64,000 nt of DNA, taken from positions 1-64,000 of the forward strand of contig UQTM01000010.1 of NCBI GenBank assembly GCA_900544025.1. Reading direction: 5' to 3'. The stretch's first letter is position 1, and every line of letters begins with the position of its first letter. The position numbers and the translations under genes were made by a program. The DNA comes from an uncultured Odoribacter sp. (lineage in GTDB: Bacteria > Bacteroidota > Bacteroidia > Bacteroidales > Marinifilaceae). The notes beneath the pieces are model-generated. The model was not told the DNA's origin, made no database searches, and worked only from the letters and a program-made list of their open reading frames with translations. Below are positions 53,019 to 62,722 of the stretch, piece after piece.

Positions 53019-54167
53019 ATGGATACGACAGCAGTAAGAAATACATTTAAAGAAAAATTCGGAACGGAAGGGATGCTTTATTTTTCTCCGGGACGTGTGA
53101 ATTTGATCGGGGAGCATACGGATTACAACGGAGGCTGTGTGCTTCCGGGAGCTATCGATAAAGGTATCCTTGCTGAGATTAAACCGAACGGCACCGATAA
53201 GGTACGGGCATACTCGCTCGATTTGCAGGATTATGCTGAATTCGGTTTGAACGAAGAAGATAAGCCCGAAGCTTCGTGGGCCCGTTATATTTTCGGTGTT
53301 TGCCGCGAAATGCAGAAAAGAGGGGCAAAATTGCAGGGATTCGATACCGTATTTTCGGGTGATGTGCCTCTGGGAGCGGGTTTGTCTTCTTCTGCAGCAC
53401 TGGAAAGCACATTCGGATTTGCTTTAAATGAAATTTATAATTGCGGATTCGATAAAAAAGAATTGGTGCTGATCGGACAGAAAACCGAGCATAATTATTG
53501 CGGTGTGAATTGTGGTATTATGGACCAGTTCGCTTCGATTTTCGGTAAAGAAGGAAATTTGATCCGTTTGGATTGCAGCACGATGGAGTATGAATACGTG
53601 CCTTTTGACCCGAAAGGATATAAAGTCGTTTTGGTGGATTCGGTAACGAAACATGAGTTGGTGGATTCTCCTTATAACAAACGTCGCCAATCCTGCGAAC
53701 GTGCTGCTGCTGCAATTGCCGTAAACCATCCCGAAGTGAAATTGTTGGGAGATGCCAATATGGAAATGCTGGAAGAAGTGAAGGATAAGATCAGTGAAGA
53801 AGATTACATGCGCGCTACTTATGCCATTCAGGAAAATCAGCGTTTGATCGATACCTGTGAAGCTCTGAAAAAGGGTGATTATGAAACTGTCGGTAAAAAC
53901 GTATATGCAACTCACCACGGTATGAGTAAATTGTATGAAGTGAGTACCGTAGAGCTGGACTTCCTGAACGATGTGGCTAAGGAATGCGGTGTGACCGGTT
54001 CCCGTATCATGGGCGGAGGTTTCGGCGGCTGTACCATCAATCTGGTGCCGGAAGATAAATATGACCACTTCATTGAAACGGCGGTTGCCAAATTCAAGGA
54101 AAAATTCGGAAAAGAGCCGAAGATTTATCCGGTGAAGATCAGCGACGGATCACGTCGTTTGAGCTGA
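53019..54167 (+). CDS. galK: galactokinase
   Basis: Phosphorylates alpha-D-galactose at C1 in the Leloir pathway. Seen: 382 aa; GHMP-kinase motif 1 SPGRVNLIGEHTDYNGG near 24-40, the ATP loop PLGAGLSSSAALES near 112-125, CGIMDQFAS and motif 3 IMGGGFGGCT near 329. galT and galE are not in the window. A strong terminator follows. Confidence 0.97.
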   Translation: MDTTAVRNTFKEKFGTEGMLYFSPGRVNLIGEHTDYNGGCVLPGAIDKGILAEIKPNGTDKVRAYSLDLQDYAEFGLNEEDKPEASWARYIFGVCREMQKRGAKLQGFDTVFSGDVPLGAGLSSSAALESTFGFALNEIYNCGFDKKELVLIGQKTEHNYCGVNCGIMDQFASIFGKEGNLIRLDCSTMEYEYVPFDPKGYKVVLVDSVTKHELVDSPYNKRRQSCERAAAAIAVNHPEVKLLGDANMEMLEEVKDKISEEDYMRATYAIQENQRLIDTCEALKKGDYETVGKNVYATHHGMSKLYEVSTVELDFLNDVAKECGVTGSRIMGGGFGGCTINLVPEDKYDHFIETAVAKFKEKFGKEPKIYPVKISDGSRRLS

Positions 54168-54204
54168 TATTTTCGAAAGAATACGTCGTTTACGTAAAAA
54201 CAAG

Positions 54205-54242
54205 CGCGCAGGAAAAACTGTTTTTCCTGCGCGTTTTCTTTG
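54205..54242 (+). terminator. intrinsic terminator of the galactose operon
   Basis: A 13-bp stem (54205-54217 with 54221-54233, loop CTG) followed by TTTTCTTTG. Confidence 0.9.
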
Positions 54243-54275
54243 TAAAATTTTTGCCTTTATGTGCTGCAAAATTAA

Positions 54276-54283
54276 TACCTTTG
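54276..54283 (+). promoter_or_regulatory. candidate -7 box of pdxS
   Basis: TACCTTTG matches TAnnTTTG 63 bases before the pdxS ATG; a TTTG at 54250-54253 is 22 bases upstream, longer than the usual spacer. Confidence 0.4.
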
Positions 54284-54345
54284 TGTAGTTGGCGGAAAAA
54301 TGACCTTGCCGCTAAGGATGAATGAATAATTTATTAATTTAAACC

Positions 54346-55215
54346 ATGGGAAAATACGAATTAAACAAGAATCTCGCCCAGATGTTAAAAGGCGGAGTTA
54401 TAATGGATGTTACGAACGCAGAGCAGGCAAAGATTGCTGAAGCAGCAGGTGCTTGTGCCGTTATGGCTCTGGAACGGGTGCCGGCGGATATCCGCCGCGA
54501 CGGAGGAGTTGCCAGGATGTCCGACCCGCGTATGATCAAAGAAATTCAAAAAGCCGTTTCCATTCCGGTTATGGCAAAAGTGAGAATCGGTCATTTCGTA
54601 GAAGCCCAGATACTTGAAGCTATCGGAATCGATTTTATCGACGAGAGTGAGGTTTTAACTCCGGCAGATGATTTGTACCATGTAGATAAAACAGCTTTTA
54701 AAGTGCCGTTTGTTTGCGGTGCACGCAATTTGGGCGAGGCTTTACGCCGTATCGGCGAAGGGGCTGCCATGATCCGTACCAAAGGGGAAGCCGGAACGGG
54801 TAATGTGGTGGAAGCCGTTACTCATATGCGCCAGATCAGCGAAGATATGCGGAGAGTGAAGAATGCAGGAACAGAGGAATTGATGAGTTTGGCAAAAGAA
54901 TTCGGAGCTCCTTATGAATTGATTAAATATGTGCATGAAAACGGAAAGTTGCCGGTTGTGAATTTTGCTGCCGGAGGAATTGCAACTCCCGCCGATGCTG
55001 CTTTAATGATGCAGTTGGGTTCGGAAGGTGTGTTTGTGGGTTCGGGTATTTTTAAATCGGGCGATCCGGCAAAACGGGCGAAAGCTATCGTTCAGGCGAC
55101 AACCTATTTCAATGATCCGGTTAAATTGGCAGAATTGTCGGAAGACTTGGGAGAGCCGATGTCCGGACTGGAAATTAAAACTCTTGAAGATAAATATGCA
55201 GAAAGAGGCTGGTAA
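54346..55215 (+). CDS. pdxS: pyridoxal 5'-phosphate synthase, synthase subunit
   Basis: Forms PLP from ribose 5-phosphate, glyceraldehyde 3-phosphate and ammonia delivered by PdxT. Seen: 289 aa barrel; [42 protein letters not shown], the catalytic lysine in [14 protein letters not shown] near 82, and [31 protein letters not shown]. Full length. pdxT follows, but 181 bases away behind a terminator-like hairpin. Confidence 0.98.
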   Translation: MGKYELNKNLAQMLKGGVIMDVTNAEQAKIAEAAGACAVMALERVPADIRRDGGVARMSDPRMIKEIQKAVSIPVMAKVRIGHFVEAQILEAIGIDFIDESEVLTPADDLYHVDKTAFKVPFVCGARNLGEALRRIGEGAAMIRTKGEAGTGNVVEAVTHMRQISEDMRRVKNAGTEELMSLAKEFGAPYELIKYVHENGKLPVVNFAAGGIATPADAALMMQLGSEGVFVGSGIFKSGDPAKRAKAIVQATTYFNDPVKLAELSEDLGEPMSGLEIKTLEDKYAERGW

Positions 55216-55247
55216 CTGAGGCGGTCGGGAGAACTGTTTTTATATAG

Positions 55248-55309
55248 AGTGTTGTTTTTTCCAAACAGGCGGACAGGTCCGGTAAGGATGGAAAAGCAAC
55301 ACTTTTTTA
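55248..55309 (+). terminator. terminator-like hairpin between pdxS and pdxT
   Basis: AGTGTTG and the following T-rich bases (55248-55262) pair with GG-AAAAG-CAACACT (55290-55303) around a 27-base loop that can itself fold (GGAC/GTCC). A TTTTTTAT run follows. It would reduce or regulate readthrough from pdxS into pdxT. Confidence 0.65.
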
Positions 55310-55396
55310 TTGGGAAATTGTAAGAAAATATTAGATGAAATCATTCCTTTCTGCCTTGCGGTAGGGGGGAAAGAATATTGATGGAATAAAACGACG

Positions 55397-55966
55397 ATGA
55401 AAATAGGAGTATTGGGATTTCAGGGAGCTATTATCGAGCATCAGCGACACATCGAAAAGTTAGGACATGAAGCCGTAATTGTCAGATATCCGGAAGAATT
55501 GGAGGATATAGAAGGTATCATTTTGCCGGGAGGTGAAAGCACGACAATCGGTAAACTGTTGGTGCGTACCGGAATGATGGAACCTTTGCGGAAAAAGATC
55601 GAACAGGGATTGCCTGTATGGGGAACCTGTGCCGGAATGATTTTGTTGGCTAAAGAATTGGTGAACGATTCTGTGACACATTTGGCCGTAATGGATATTG
55701 CTGTCCGGCGGAATGCGTACGGAACGCAAATCGACAGTTTCGATACGCTGGTGAACATTCCCGAAGTCAGCGCAGATAAATTACCTTTGGTGTTTATCCG
55801 TGCACCTTATATCGAGCGGATCGGTCAAGAGGTAAAGGTATTGTGCCGGATAGACGGTCATATCGTTGCGGCAAGGGAAGGAGATATGCTGGTCACTTCC
55901 TTTCATCCGGAATTGACGGATAACTCTTCGTTTCATGAGTATTTTATTTCCATGTGCAGGAAATAG
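55397..55966 (+). CDS. pdxT: pyridoxal 5'-phosphate synthase, glutaminase subunit
   Basis: Hydrolyses glutamine to feed ammonia to PdxS. Seen: 189 aa; [17 protein letters not shown] start, [13 protein letters not shown], nucleophile Cys in [13 protein letters not shown] near 79, and the His-Glu pair in [10 protein letters not shown] near 170. Complete triad. The GH31 gene begins 33 bases downstream, perhaps by chance. Confidence 0.97.
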   Translation: MKIGVLGFQGAIIEHQRHIEKLGHEAVIVRYPEELEDIEGIILPGGESTTIGKLLVRTGMMEPLRKKIEQGLPVWGTCAGMILLAKELVNDSVTHLAVMDIAVRRNAYGTQIDSFDTLVNIPEVSADKLPLVFIRAPYIERIGQEVKVLCRIDGHIVAAREGDMLVTSFHPELTDNSSFHEYFISMCRK

Positions 55967-55999
55967 GTAAATTAATTTAATAACCAAAACAAGATCTGT

Positions 56000-58222
56000 A
56001 TGGTGGTGCGAATGTTTTTATTGGTGGTGCTGCTTTCTTCTTTTTTAGTCGGGCAGGCTCAAACGAATCCGGTGGTGATCGGAAATTCTCGTTTTACATT
56101 TATAACGCCGGGACTGGTACGGTTAGAGTATGCCCTTGATGGGAAGTTCCTGGATGATCCCACTTTGTTTGCGTATAACCGGGATACCGATTATCAGGAT
56201 GTGAAGGTTGAAAAAAAAGACGGAAACCGTTATACGATAACGACTCCGGAAATGCGGCTGGAGTTTACGAATGACGGCTTTCCTTTCGGACAGACGAATT
56301 TGAGGGTATATTATAAACAGGGCGGCAAAGAGAAGTGGTGGTATATTGCCAGCGAGCAGGGGCATAATCTGGGAGGAGCTGTAACTACATTGGATGCCAT
56401 TGGCGGCCCGATCGATTTGCAGGAAGGTTTATTAAGCCGTGACGGCTGGTATGTGATCAATGATACAGGAAAAGAGATATTGAAGAATGGCTGGGTGGAA
56501 AACCGTTATCGGGAACATGTGCAGGATATTTACCTGTTTGTATATGGAAATGATTATAAATCGGCCCTGAAGAGTTTAAAGGCGATCAGCGGCCCTGCTC
56601 CTATGACCCGGAAATATGTACACGGATCATGGTATTGCCGTTGGTGGAATTACACGGATGACGATTATCGTGAAATTGTGAAAGAGTATAAGGAACATGA
56701 TTTTCCGATGGATATTTTAGTATTCGATATGGGCTGGCATACCCAGAAAGAGGCTAAAGCCGGAACGGGACATGCAGGAATGAAAGGGTGGACGGGATAT
56801 TCCTGGAATCGAGATCTGATCAAGGATCCTGCCGGATTGATCGGAGAGTTGAAAAACGACGGGATCTATGTTGTGCTGAACGAGCATCCGCACGACGGAT
56901 TGCGTGACCATGACGACCGTTATCCCGCTTTTATGAAAGCGATGGGGGAACCGATAGGGAAGAATTTACTTTTCGATGCCGGTAGCCGGAAGTATATGGA
57001 TAATTTTATGAAATATGCGCATGAAGAGTCCGATAGTATGGGAGTGGCTTTTTGGTGGCTCGATTGGCAACAGGATTATTTGTATCCGAAAGTGAGAGGC
57101 ACGAATTTATCTCATTTGCAGTGGCTGAATCATATCTATTTCGATTATTCCCGCAAAAATAATCTCCGGGGAGCCGGTTTCAGCCGTTGGGCCGGTTGGG
57201 GAGACCATCGTCATCCGATCCAGTTTTCCGGAGACGCGGTCGCCAATTGGGAGTTGTTGAAATTTCAGATCAAGCTTACGGCTACGAGTGGAAATGCAGG
57301 ATGCTTTTTTTGGGCGCATGATATAGGCGGATTTTATGGAGGAAAAGATCCGGAATTATATACCCGTTGGACGCAATTCGGTTTGCTGAACTCTTCTTTA
57401 CGGGTACATTCGGTGTATGACGAGAAACTCGACCGTCGTCCCTGGCTCTGGGGTGAGCAGGAAGAGAAGGCGATGCGGCGTATTTATCATTTACGTTCGG
57501 AACTGATGCCTTATGTTTATTCTTCGGTATGGCAATGCCATGAGGATATGTTGCCTTTGAACCGGGCGATGTATATCGAGTATCCGGAGACGGAAGAGGC
57601 TTATCGTAATCCCCAGCAATTTATGTTCGGTGATTTGTTATTGGGAGCCCCGATCACAAAATCCGGATCAGGTCCCGATAAAGTGGCCGACCAGAAAGTC
57701 TGGTTGCCTGAAGGAGACGTATGGTATCAATGGTTTTCCGGCCAGAGATACGATGGCGGACAAATCATAACCGAAAATTGCGATCTTCATAGTTTCCCGT
57801 TGTATGTAAAAGGCGGTTATCTTTTGCCGATGCAGCCTTATACACCTCGAATGGCTTCGACACCTTTAAATAAATTGGTGTTAAGGTTTTATCCGGGAAC
57901 AGAGGAGTACGATCATAGTTATACCTTATATGAGGACGACGGTGAGAGCCGGGATTACGAGCAGGGCGGTTATGCCCTGACAAAGCTGGGAAGTGTCCGG
58001 AAAGCCGGAAAGTGTACTCTGACCGTATCTCCCGTGGAAGGTTCATATCAGGGCCAACCGCAAAAAAGAGCTTATCGCTTTGAATTGGCGGGTATTTCAC
58101 AGCCTGTTTCTGTGAAAGTGAACGGTAAAAAGGTAAAAGCGGTGAAGGATGAAACAATCAAGGGATATGTGGTTGAAGTGAAACCTTATGATATTCGTAA
58201 AGAAATGATAATAGAATATTAA
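56000..58222 (+). CDS. secreted GH31 family glycoside hydrolase
   Basis: Retaining alpha-glycosidase-type enzyme exported to the periplasm. Seen: 740 aa; signal peptide ending at about GQAQ before TNPV, N-terminal beta-sandwich (to about 200), GH31 barrel (about 205-530) with HGSWYCRWWNY, the likely nucleophile D355 in FWWLDWQQD, GFSRWAGWGDHRHPIQFSGDAV, where GDH or the following Asp would be the acid/base region, and C-terminal beta domains. The nucleophile context WLDWQQD differs from WxDMNE of alpha-glucosidases, so substrate specificity is open; alpha-xylosidase, alpha-galactosidase or alpha-N-acetylgalactosaminidase activities all occur in GH31. A terminator follows. Confidence 0.9.
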   Translation: MVVRMFLLVVLLSSFLVGQAQTNPVVIGNSRFTFITPGLVRLEYALDGKFLDDPTLFAYNRDTDYQDVKVEKKDGNRYTITTPEMRLEFTNDGFPFGQTNLRVYYKQGGKEKWWYIASEQGHNLGGAVTTLDAIGGPIDLQEGLLSRDGWYVINDTGKEILKNGWVENRYREHVQDIYLFVYGNDYKSALKSLKAISGPAPMTRKYVHGSWYCRWWNYTDDDYREIVKEYKEHDFPMDILVFDMGWHTQKEAKAGTGHAGMKGWTGYSWNRDLIKDPAGLIGELKNDGIYVVLNEHPHDGLRDHDDRYPAFMKAMGEPIGKNLLFDAGSRKYMDNFMKYAHEESDSMGVAFWWLDWQQDYLYPKVRGTNLSHLQWLNHIYFDYSRKNNLRGAGFSRWAGWGDHRHPIQFSGDAVANWELLKFQIKLTATSGNAGCFFWAHDIGGFYGGKDPELYTRWTQFGLLNSSLRVHSVYDEKLDRRPWLWGEQEEKAMRRIYHLRSELMPYVYSSVWQCHEDMLPLNRAMYIEYPETEEAYRNPQQFMFGDLLLGAPITKSGSGPDKVADQKVWLPEGDVWYQWFSGQRYDGGQIITENCDLHSFPLYVKGGYLLPMQPYTPRMASTPLNKLVLRFYPGTEEYDHSYTLYEDDGESRDYEQGGYALTKLGSVRKAGKCTLTVSPVEGSYQGQPQKRAYRFELAGISQPVSVKVNGKKVKAVKDETIKGYVVEVKPYDIRKEMIIEY

Positions 58223-58261
58223 AATAGTTTTCGTATTCGGTTGCTATTTGATTTGATTTAT

Positions 58262-58298
58262 AATAGGTTATACAGATTGTATAACCTATTTTTATTAT
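58262..58298 (+). terminator. intrinsic terminator of the GH31 gene
   Basis: A 12-bp AT-rich stem (58262-58273 with 58279-58290, loop AGATT) followed by TTTATTATATTT. Confidence 0.75.
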
Positions 58299-58397
58299 AT
58301 TTATGTTAAATATTTAAATTTACTTTGGAACATAATAAATAAATATAAAATTTGTTGATACATAACTAACGCTTTTTATAAACCAAATTAAAAAATT

Positions 58398-60278
58398 ATG
58401 AACCGACTGATGATTTTGTTGCTATTGGTCTTTTGTTTTGCCTGTAATGAACAGGCGAACGAATTGACCGTTCCTGCCCCGGAAGCGAGGGGAGGCATCG
58501 AAAGTATTGGACATGCCGGATTGTCGCAAATGATTGTGCCTTTTGGAAAGATGGGGTTTATCGAACCTTTGGAAAATGCTACTTATGCTAAAAAGACGGC
58601 GCAAGGTATCCGTAATTGGAATAACGGAGAAACTGTCGTCAAGTTCTTTGTCAATGTGGCGGGTACGCCGCGCCCGGACGATACCTTGTTCATGCAGGTG
58701 AGGGGGCGTGCTTATGACGATGTGAACGTTGAAGTAAAGATCAACGATTCGATTTCAGAGACGATACGGATTGAAAGCGGAGAGTTTTTATTGAATCTTC
58801 CGGCTTACGTACCTCCGGTATCCGCTTATCAGTGCGTAAGTTTTAAGGGGCTTGACGGTGCGAAACATTATCCGGATTTAGACAGCATGTATGTGTATTA
58901 TCGTCCGGGACTGGAAATGAATTACAATACCAGTAATTACGGTGCTCCTGCCGTTCATTTGAATTATTCGGGGGTAAGCGGGACTGTCGAGTGGTCGCTG
59001 GGTGAAGTGATGGTGAGACCGGAAGGTTGCCGTCCCGATATTTATTATATGGTATCCGGTTTTAACGGTGGATATAGCGGTATTCAGGTCAGTTCAGATT
59101 TTAATTTGGACGATCCTCGTGGAAACACTTTCCTGTTTTCGGTATGGAGTGATTATAACACACAGAATCCAAATCAGATTCCCGACCAGTATCAGCCCTG
59201 GACGGATGAAATCCGGAAAGGGAGCGATATGCGGGACGAGGGATTCGGAAACGAGGGATCGGGTGTGCATGCGAATTGGTTTTATAAATGGAAACCCAAT
59301 GTGATTTATAAGTTTTTGATCCACATGGAAGATGTCGGTTTGATTCACCGGAACGGGAACGATTATCCGAATTGTAAGGCTTATACTTGCTGGGTGTATG
59401 TTCCGGAATTAGGCGGATGGCAATTCTATGTGCGTTATATCCGTCCGAATGACGGCCGTAAATCATTGGGATTCCCAGGCTCGTTTGTTGAAAATCCCAG
59501 CGGAACTCACAGTTCCTCCCTCTATCGGGGATATTATCGCCATTGGGTTCGTTATCAGGGACAAACAGACTGGGTTGCCATGAAACAAGCCGGATTCGGA
59601 ACTACCGGAGCGAATGCCGTTCATCCCCGTTATGATATCGGTATCGGGAAAGAGGAAATTCAGGATGTGAACGGTTATGGCGGTCAGTTCTGCTATATTT
59701 TTACGGGAGGTTTTACTGTGAATAACGGTAAGGCAGGAGTTCGTCTGGGACTCGATTTCACGGAGATGCCGGATGTGGATTTAACGGCTTTGCCGGAGTT
59801 GGATAAGTTCGACAATATGATGGAAGGGGATACCCCCAACGGTATAGAACGGCTTGCCCGTGCCGGCTGGACGGCAACGGCTTCTTCCGAGGAATCCGGT
59901 GGTCCGTATGAAGACGGTTATGCCCGTTTTGCCCTGGACAGTAATTCCGGAACGTTCTGGCATACCCGGTACACAGGTTCCAAACCGGGTTATCCTCACT
60001 GGATTCAGATCGATATGCAGCAGGTTCAAAGCCTGAATGGGTTTGTGATCCAACCGCGCGGAAGGGATGTGACTAAGGATTTCCAGATCGAGATCAGCTC
60101 TGACGGAACGACATGGACTTCTTTGGGCACTTATACATTTGCCAATAATGGGAAGGAACAGAAATTTATTTTATCGGAACAGGTTTCCTGCCGTTATTTC
60201 AAGATCACTTGCTTGAATGGATATAGTTCCAGTCCGTACACAAGTATTTCTGAGATTTATGCTTACCGGAATAAGTAG
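58398..60278 (+). CDS. DUF3472/DUF5077-type lipoprotein with C-terminal F5/8C carbohydrate-binding domain
   Basis: Probable surface or periplasmic glycan-active or glycan-binding protein. Seen: 626 aa; lipobox MNRLMILLLLVFCFAC (Cys 16), an N-terminal beta-sandwich of DUF5077 type (about 45-165), a central DUF3472-like region (about 190-460, YYMVSGFNGGYSGIQVSSD, HANWFYKWKPNVIYKFLIH), and a C-terminal F5/8-type C domain (about 485-626, ARAGWTATASSEESGGPYEDG, GTFWHTRY, PHWIQIDMQQVQSLNGFVIQPR) as in CBM32. Enzymatic activity of DUF3472 is not known to me. It is separated from the GH31 gene by a terminator, so a shared pathway is only suggested. Confidence 0.82.
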   Translation: MNRLMILLLLVFCFACNEQANELTVPAPEARGGIESIGHAGLSQMIVPFGKMGFIEPLENATYAKKTAQGIRNWNNGETVVKFFVNVAGTPRPDDTLFMQVRGRAYDDVNVEVKINDSISETIRIESGEFLLNLPAYVPPVSAYQCVSFKGLDGAKHYPDLDSMYVYYRPGLEMNYNTSNYGAPAVHLNYSGVSGTVEWSLGEVMVRPEGCRPDIYYMVSGFNGGYSGIQVSSDFNLDDPRGNTFLFSVWSDYNTQNPNQIPDQYQPWTDEIRKGSDMRDEGFGNEGSGVHANWFYKWKPNVIYKFLIHMEDVGLIHRNGNDYPNCKAYTCWVYVPELGGWQFYVRYIRPNDGRKSLGFPGSFVENPSGTHSSSLYRGYYRHWVRYQGQTDWVAMKQAGFGTTGANAVHPRYDIGIGKEEIQDVNGYGGQFCYIFTGGFTVNNGKAGVRLGLDFTEMPDVDLTALPELDKFDNMMEGDTPNGIERLARAGWTATASSEESGGPYEDGYARFALDSNSGTFWHTRYTGSKPGYPHWIQIDMQQVQSLNGFVIQPRGRDVTKDFQIEISSDGTTWTSLGTYTFANNGKEQKFILSEQVSCRYFKITCLNGYSSSPYTSISEIYAYRNK

Positions 60279-60463
60279 TTGAGATAAATATTCCATAAGT
60301 ACGGATTCAATACTGAAAAGTGTCCTTCTAAAAGTGTGTAAACTTTTTGGGGGGCACTTTATCGGTATAGTTTGCAGAGCAGAAATGTAACTCTGCTTAG
60401 GTAGGATGCTGTAACCTGGTTTGCAGCCGGAACCACTGCTTTGCGACCGTATTATGTAAAAAG

Positions 60464-60512
60464 AACAATCGTGGCAAAAGTAACTTTGCCACGATTGTTT
60501 ATTGTGTTTTTG
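60464..60512. terminator. bidirectional terminator between the DUF3472 gene and rfaE1
   Basis: A perfect 15-bp stem (60464-60478 with 60485-60499, loop of 6), with a T-containing stretch after it on the plus strand and CTTTTTAC after it on the minus strand. Confidence 0.85.
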
Positions 60513-60532
60513 CCGGTATTTGTCGGAATGGT

Positions 60533-61480
60533 TCAACGGCAAGCTATGGACAGTTCTTCAGGGGTAAGGGTTGCCGTGCCGAGTTTTTTTACTACAATTC
60601 CGGCAGCTATATTTGCCGTTTTCATTGCTGTAAACAGGTCGAAACCCGCTGCCAGGCATAGGCTGAACGTCGCTACTACCGTATCTCCCGCACCGCTTAC
60701 GTCGAAAACTTCTTCCGAATGAGTGGGTAGGTGGATCGGTTCACCTTGTCCGATGAGGCTCATCCCTTTTTCGCTGCGGGTCACCAGCAGGGTATTCAAT
60801 TGATTTTGACCGATCGCTTCTTTGGCAGCTTGAGTAACGGCTTCGTCGGTGTTGGGAACGGCATATCCTACGATATCGCTTAATTCTTTTACATTCGGGG
60901 TAACGATATCCGCACCTGCGTATTTAGCCCAGTTTTTCCCTTTGGGATCGATAATCACCCTGACCCGGTGCTTGTGGGCTTCTGTAATCAGAAAACGGCA
61001 AAGTTCGTCAGAGATAAAGCCTTTTCCGTAGTCGGACACGACCAGTACCGGATAATCGGGAAGCAATCGTGTCACGGTTTGGCGGATGTCCGTTATTTCC
61101 GTTTCTGAAAGTTCCAGTTTTTCTTCGTAATCCAGCCGGACAATCTGCTGTTTCCCTCCGATAATGCGGGCTTTCGTCACCGTAGGCTGCTGTGAAGAAA
61201 TCAACGAAAGACCGATTTGCTTTTTTTTCGCCATGCGTTCGATTTCCTTACCGAAAAAATCGTGCCCGATAACCCCGCAGAGCATCGATTGTCCCCCCAG
61301 GCTGCAAATATTATTGGCTACATTGGAAGCCCCTCCCAGCCGGGATTCTTCCCGCCTGATATTGACAACCGGAACCGGAGCTTCGGGCGAGATACGATCT
61401 ACGCTGCCGAAATAATATTTGTCAAGCATAACATCTCCGGCAATGAATACTTTGCAGGTCGAAAAATTGAAATCTTTCAT
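60533..61480 (-). CDS. rfaE1: D-glycero-beta-D-manno-heptose-7-phosphate kinase
   Basis: PfkB-family kinase in ADP-heptose synthesis for lipopolysaccharide or other heptose glycans. Seen: 315 aa; N-terminal VFIAGDVMLDKYYFGSVDRISPEAPVPV with RLGGASNVANNI, and the PfkB signature DVSGAGDTVVATFSLCLAAG with catalytic Asp near 258. Only the kinase domain is present (RfaE domain I); the nucleotidyltransferase domain (rfaE2) must be elsewhere. prfB lies 33 bases upstream on the same strand. Confidence 0.92.
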   Translation of the reverse strand: MKDFNFSTCKVFIAGDVMLDKYYFGSVDRISPEAPVPVVNIRREESRLGGASNVANNICSLGGQSMLCGVIGHDFFGKEIERMAKKKQIGLSLISSQQPTVTKARIIGGKQQIVRLDYEEKLELSETEITDIRQTVTRLLPDYPVLVVSDYGKGFISDELCRFLITEAHKHRVRVIIDPKGKNWAKYAGADIVTPNVKELSDIVGYAVPNTDEAVTQAAKEAIGQNQLNTLLVTRSEKGMSLIGQGEPIHLPTHSEEVFDVSGAGDTVVATFSLCLAAGFDLFTAMKTANIAAGIVVKKLGTATLTPEELSIACR

Positions 61481-61513
61481 CTTTGCTGTTTTATATACCT
61501 TATCATTTTTAGG

Positions 61514-62627
61514 TTAAGCCTGTCCACCGAATTCCATCAGATAGGCTTTGATGAAATCATCTATCTTTCCGTCCATTACTCCGTTTACGTCGGAGGTCTG
61601 GTAGTTGGTTCGATGGTCTTTTACCCGCCGGTCGTCAAAAACATAGCTTCTTATCTGAGAACCCCATTCGATTTTCTTTTTGTTGCTCTCCACTTTTTGT
61701 TGTTCCGCCATTCTTTTTTGCAATTCCATATCGTATAGCATGGAGCGCAGCAGTCGCATGGCATTTTCGCGGTTGTCGAGCTGGGAACGGGTTTCCGTGT
61801 TTTCGATCAGTATTTCACGGGATTCTCCGGTGTCGGGGTCTTTGTAGTTATAGCGCAGGCGAACGCCCGTTTCTACTTTATTTACATTCTGGCCTCCTGC
61901 ACCTCCCGAACGGAATGTATCCCAACTGATGTCCGCCGGATTTATAGCGATTTCGATGGTATCGTCCACAAGCGGGGTTACAAAAACCGAAGCAAAGGAA
62001 GTCATTCGTTTGCCCTGGGCATTGTAAGGGGATACACGCACTAAGCGGTGTACGCCGTTTTCACCTTTCAGATAGCCATAAGCAAAATCTCCTTCGATTT
62101 GCATCGTTACGGTTTTAATACCGGCCTCGTCACCGTCTTGCAGGTTGTTTACCGTCAGTTTGTAATTATTGGCTTCCGCCCAACGCATATACATACGCAT
62201 CAGCATAGATGCCCAATCCTGGCTCTCCGTACCGCCTGCTCCGGAATTGATTTTGAGAACGCAGCTCATTTGATCGGCTTCCTGGCGTAGCATGTTTTTC
62301 AATTCCAATGCTTCCAATAACCGGATGGTCGTGGCATAATGAGCATCCACTTCTTCTTCCGTTGCTTCGCCTTCTTTGGCAAAGTCGAATAATACATTTA
62401 AATCGTCCACGGCACGGGTCACTTCATCGCAACCTTCAATCCACCTCTTCAATTCACGCACTTTTCGCATGGTTTTTTCCGCTTCTTTCGGATCGCTCCA
62501 AAATTCCGGAGCCTGAGTGCGCATTTCTTCTTCTTCCAGTTCTATTTTTTTCCGGTCGATGTCAAAGATACCTCCTCAGTGCGCCACCGCGCTCTTCAAC
62601 TTCTTTAAGCTGATCTATTGTAATCAT
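61514..62627 (-). CDS. prfB: peptide chain release factor 2, expressed by +1 programmed frameshift
   Basis: RF2 ends translation at UGA and UAA. Seen: the zero frame starts at ATG 62627 (MITIDQLKEVEERGGALRRY-L) and meets TGA at 62564-62562; slipping +1 at CTT-TGA-C continues DIDRKKIELEEEEMRTQAP and on to 61514, 370 aa in total, the usual RF2 length. GGQ lies in RSGGAGGQNVNKVETGVR near 250. The stimulatory AGGAGG (62576-62571, minus) sits at the canonical distance before the slip codon. Taking ATG 62524 as the start would remove the first 35 residues and is rejected. RF2 regulates itself: low RF2 favours the shift. rfaE1 follows. Confidence 0.96.
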
Positions 62628-62722
62628 ATTCGATTGAGTTTTGTGATTAAGTCACAAATGTTTAGTACCGGGTGTGACCTGGTGCTAAACATTTGCCGTT
62701 TGATTTATTATTTCAGATAATA

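Noticed and set aside
53424..54068. 214-codon minus-strand frame inside galK
   Set aside because: Antisense shadow of a well-conserved galactokinase.
61514..62524. prfB starting at ATG 62524 without frameshift
   Set aside because: The upstream frame with AGGAGG-TAT-CTT-TGA-C and the RF2 N-terminus is unmistakable, so the longer recoded product is preferred.
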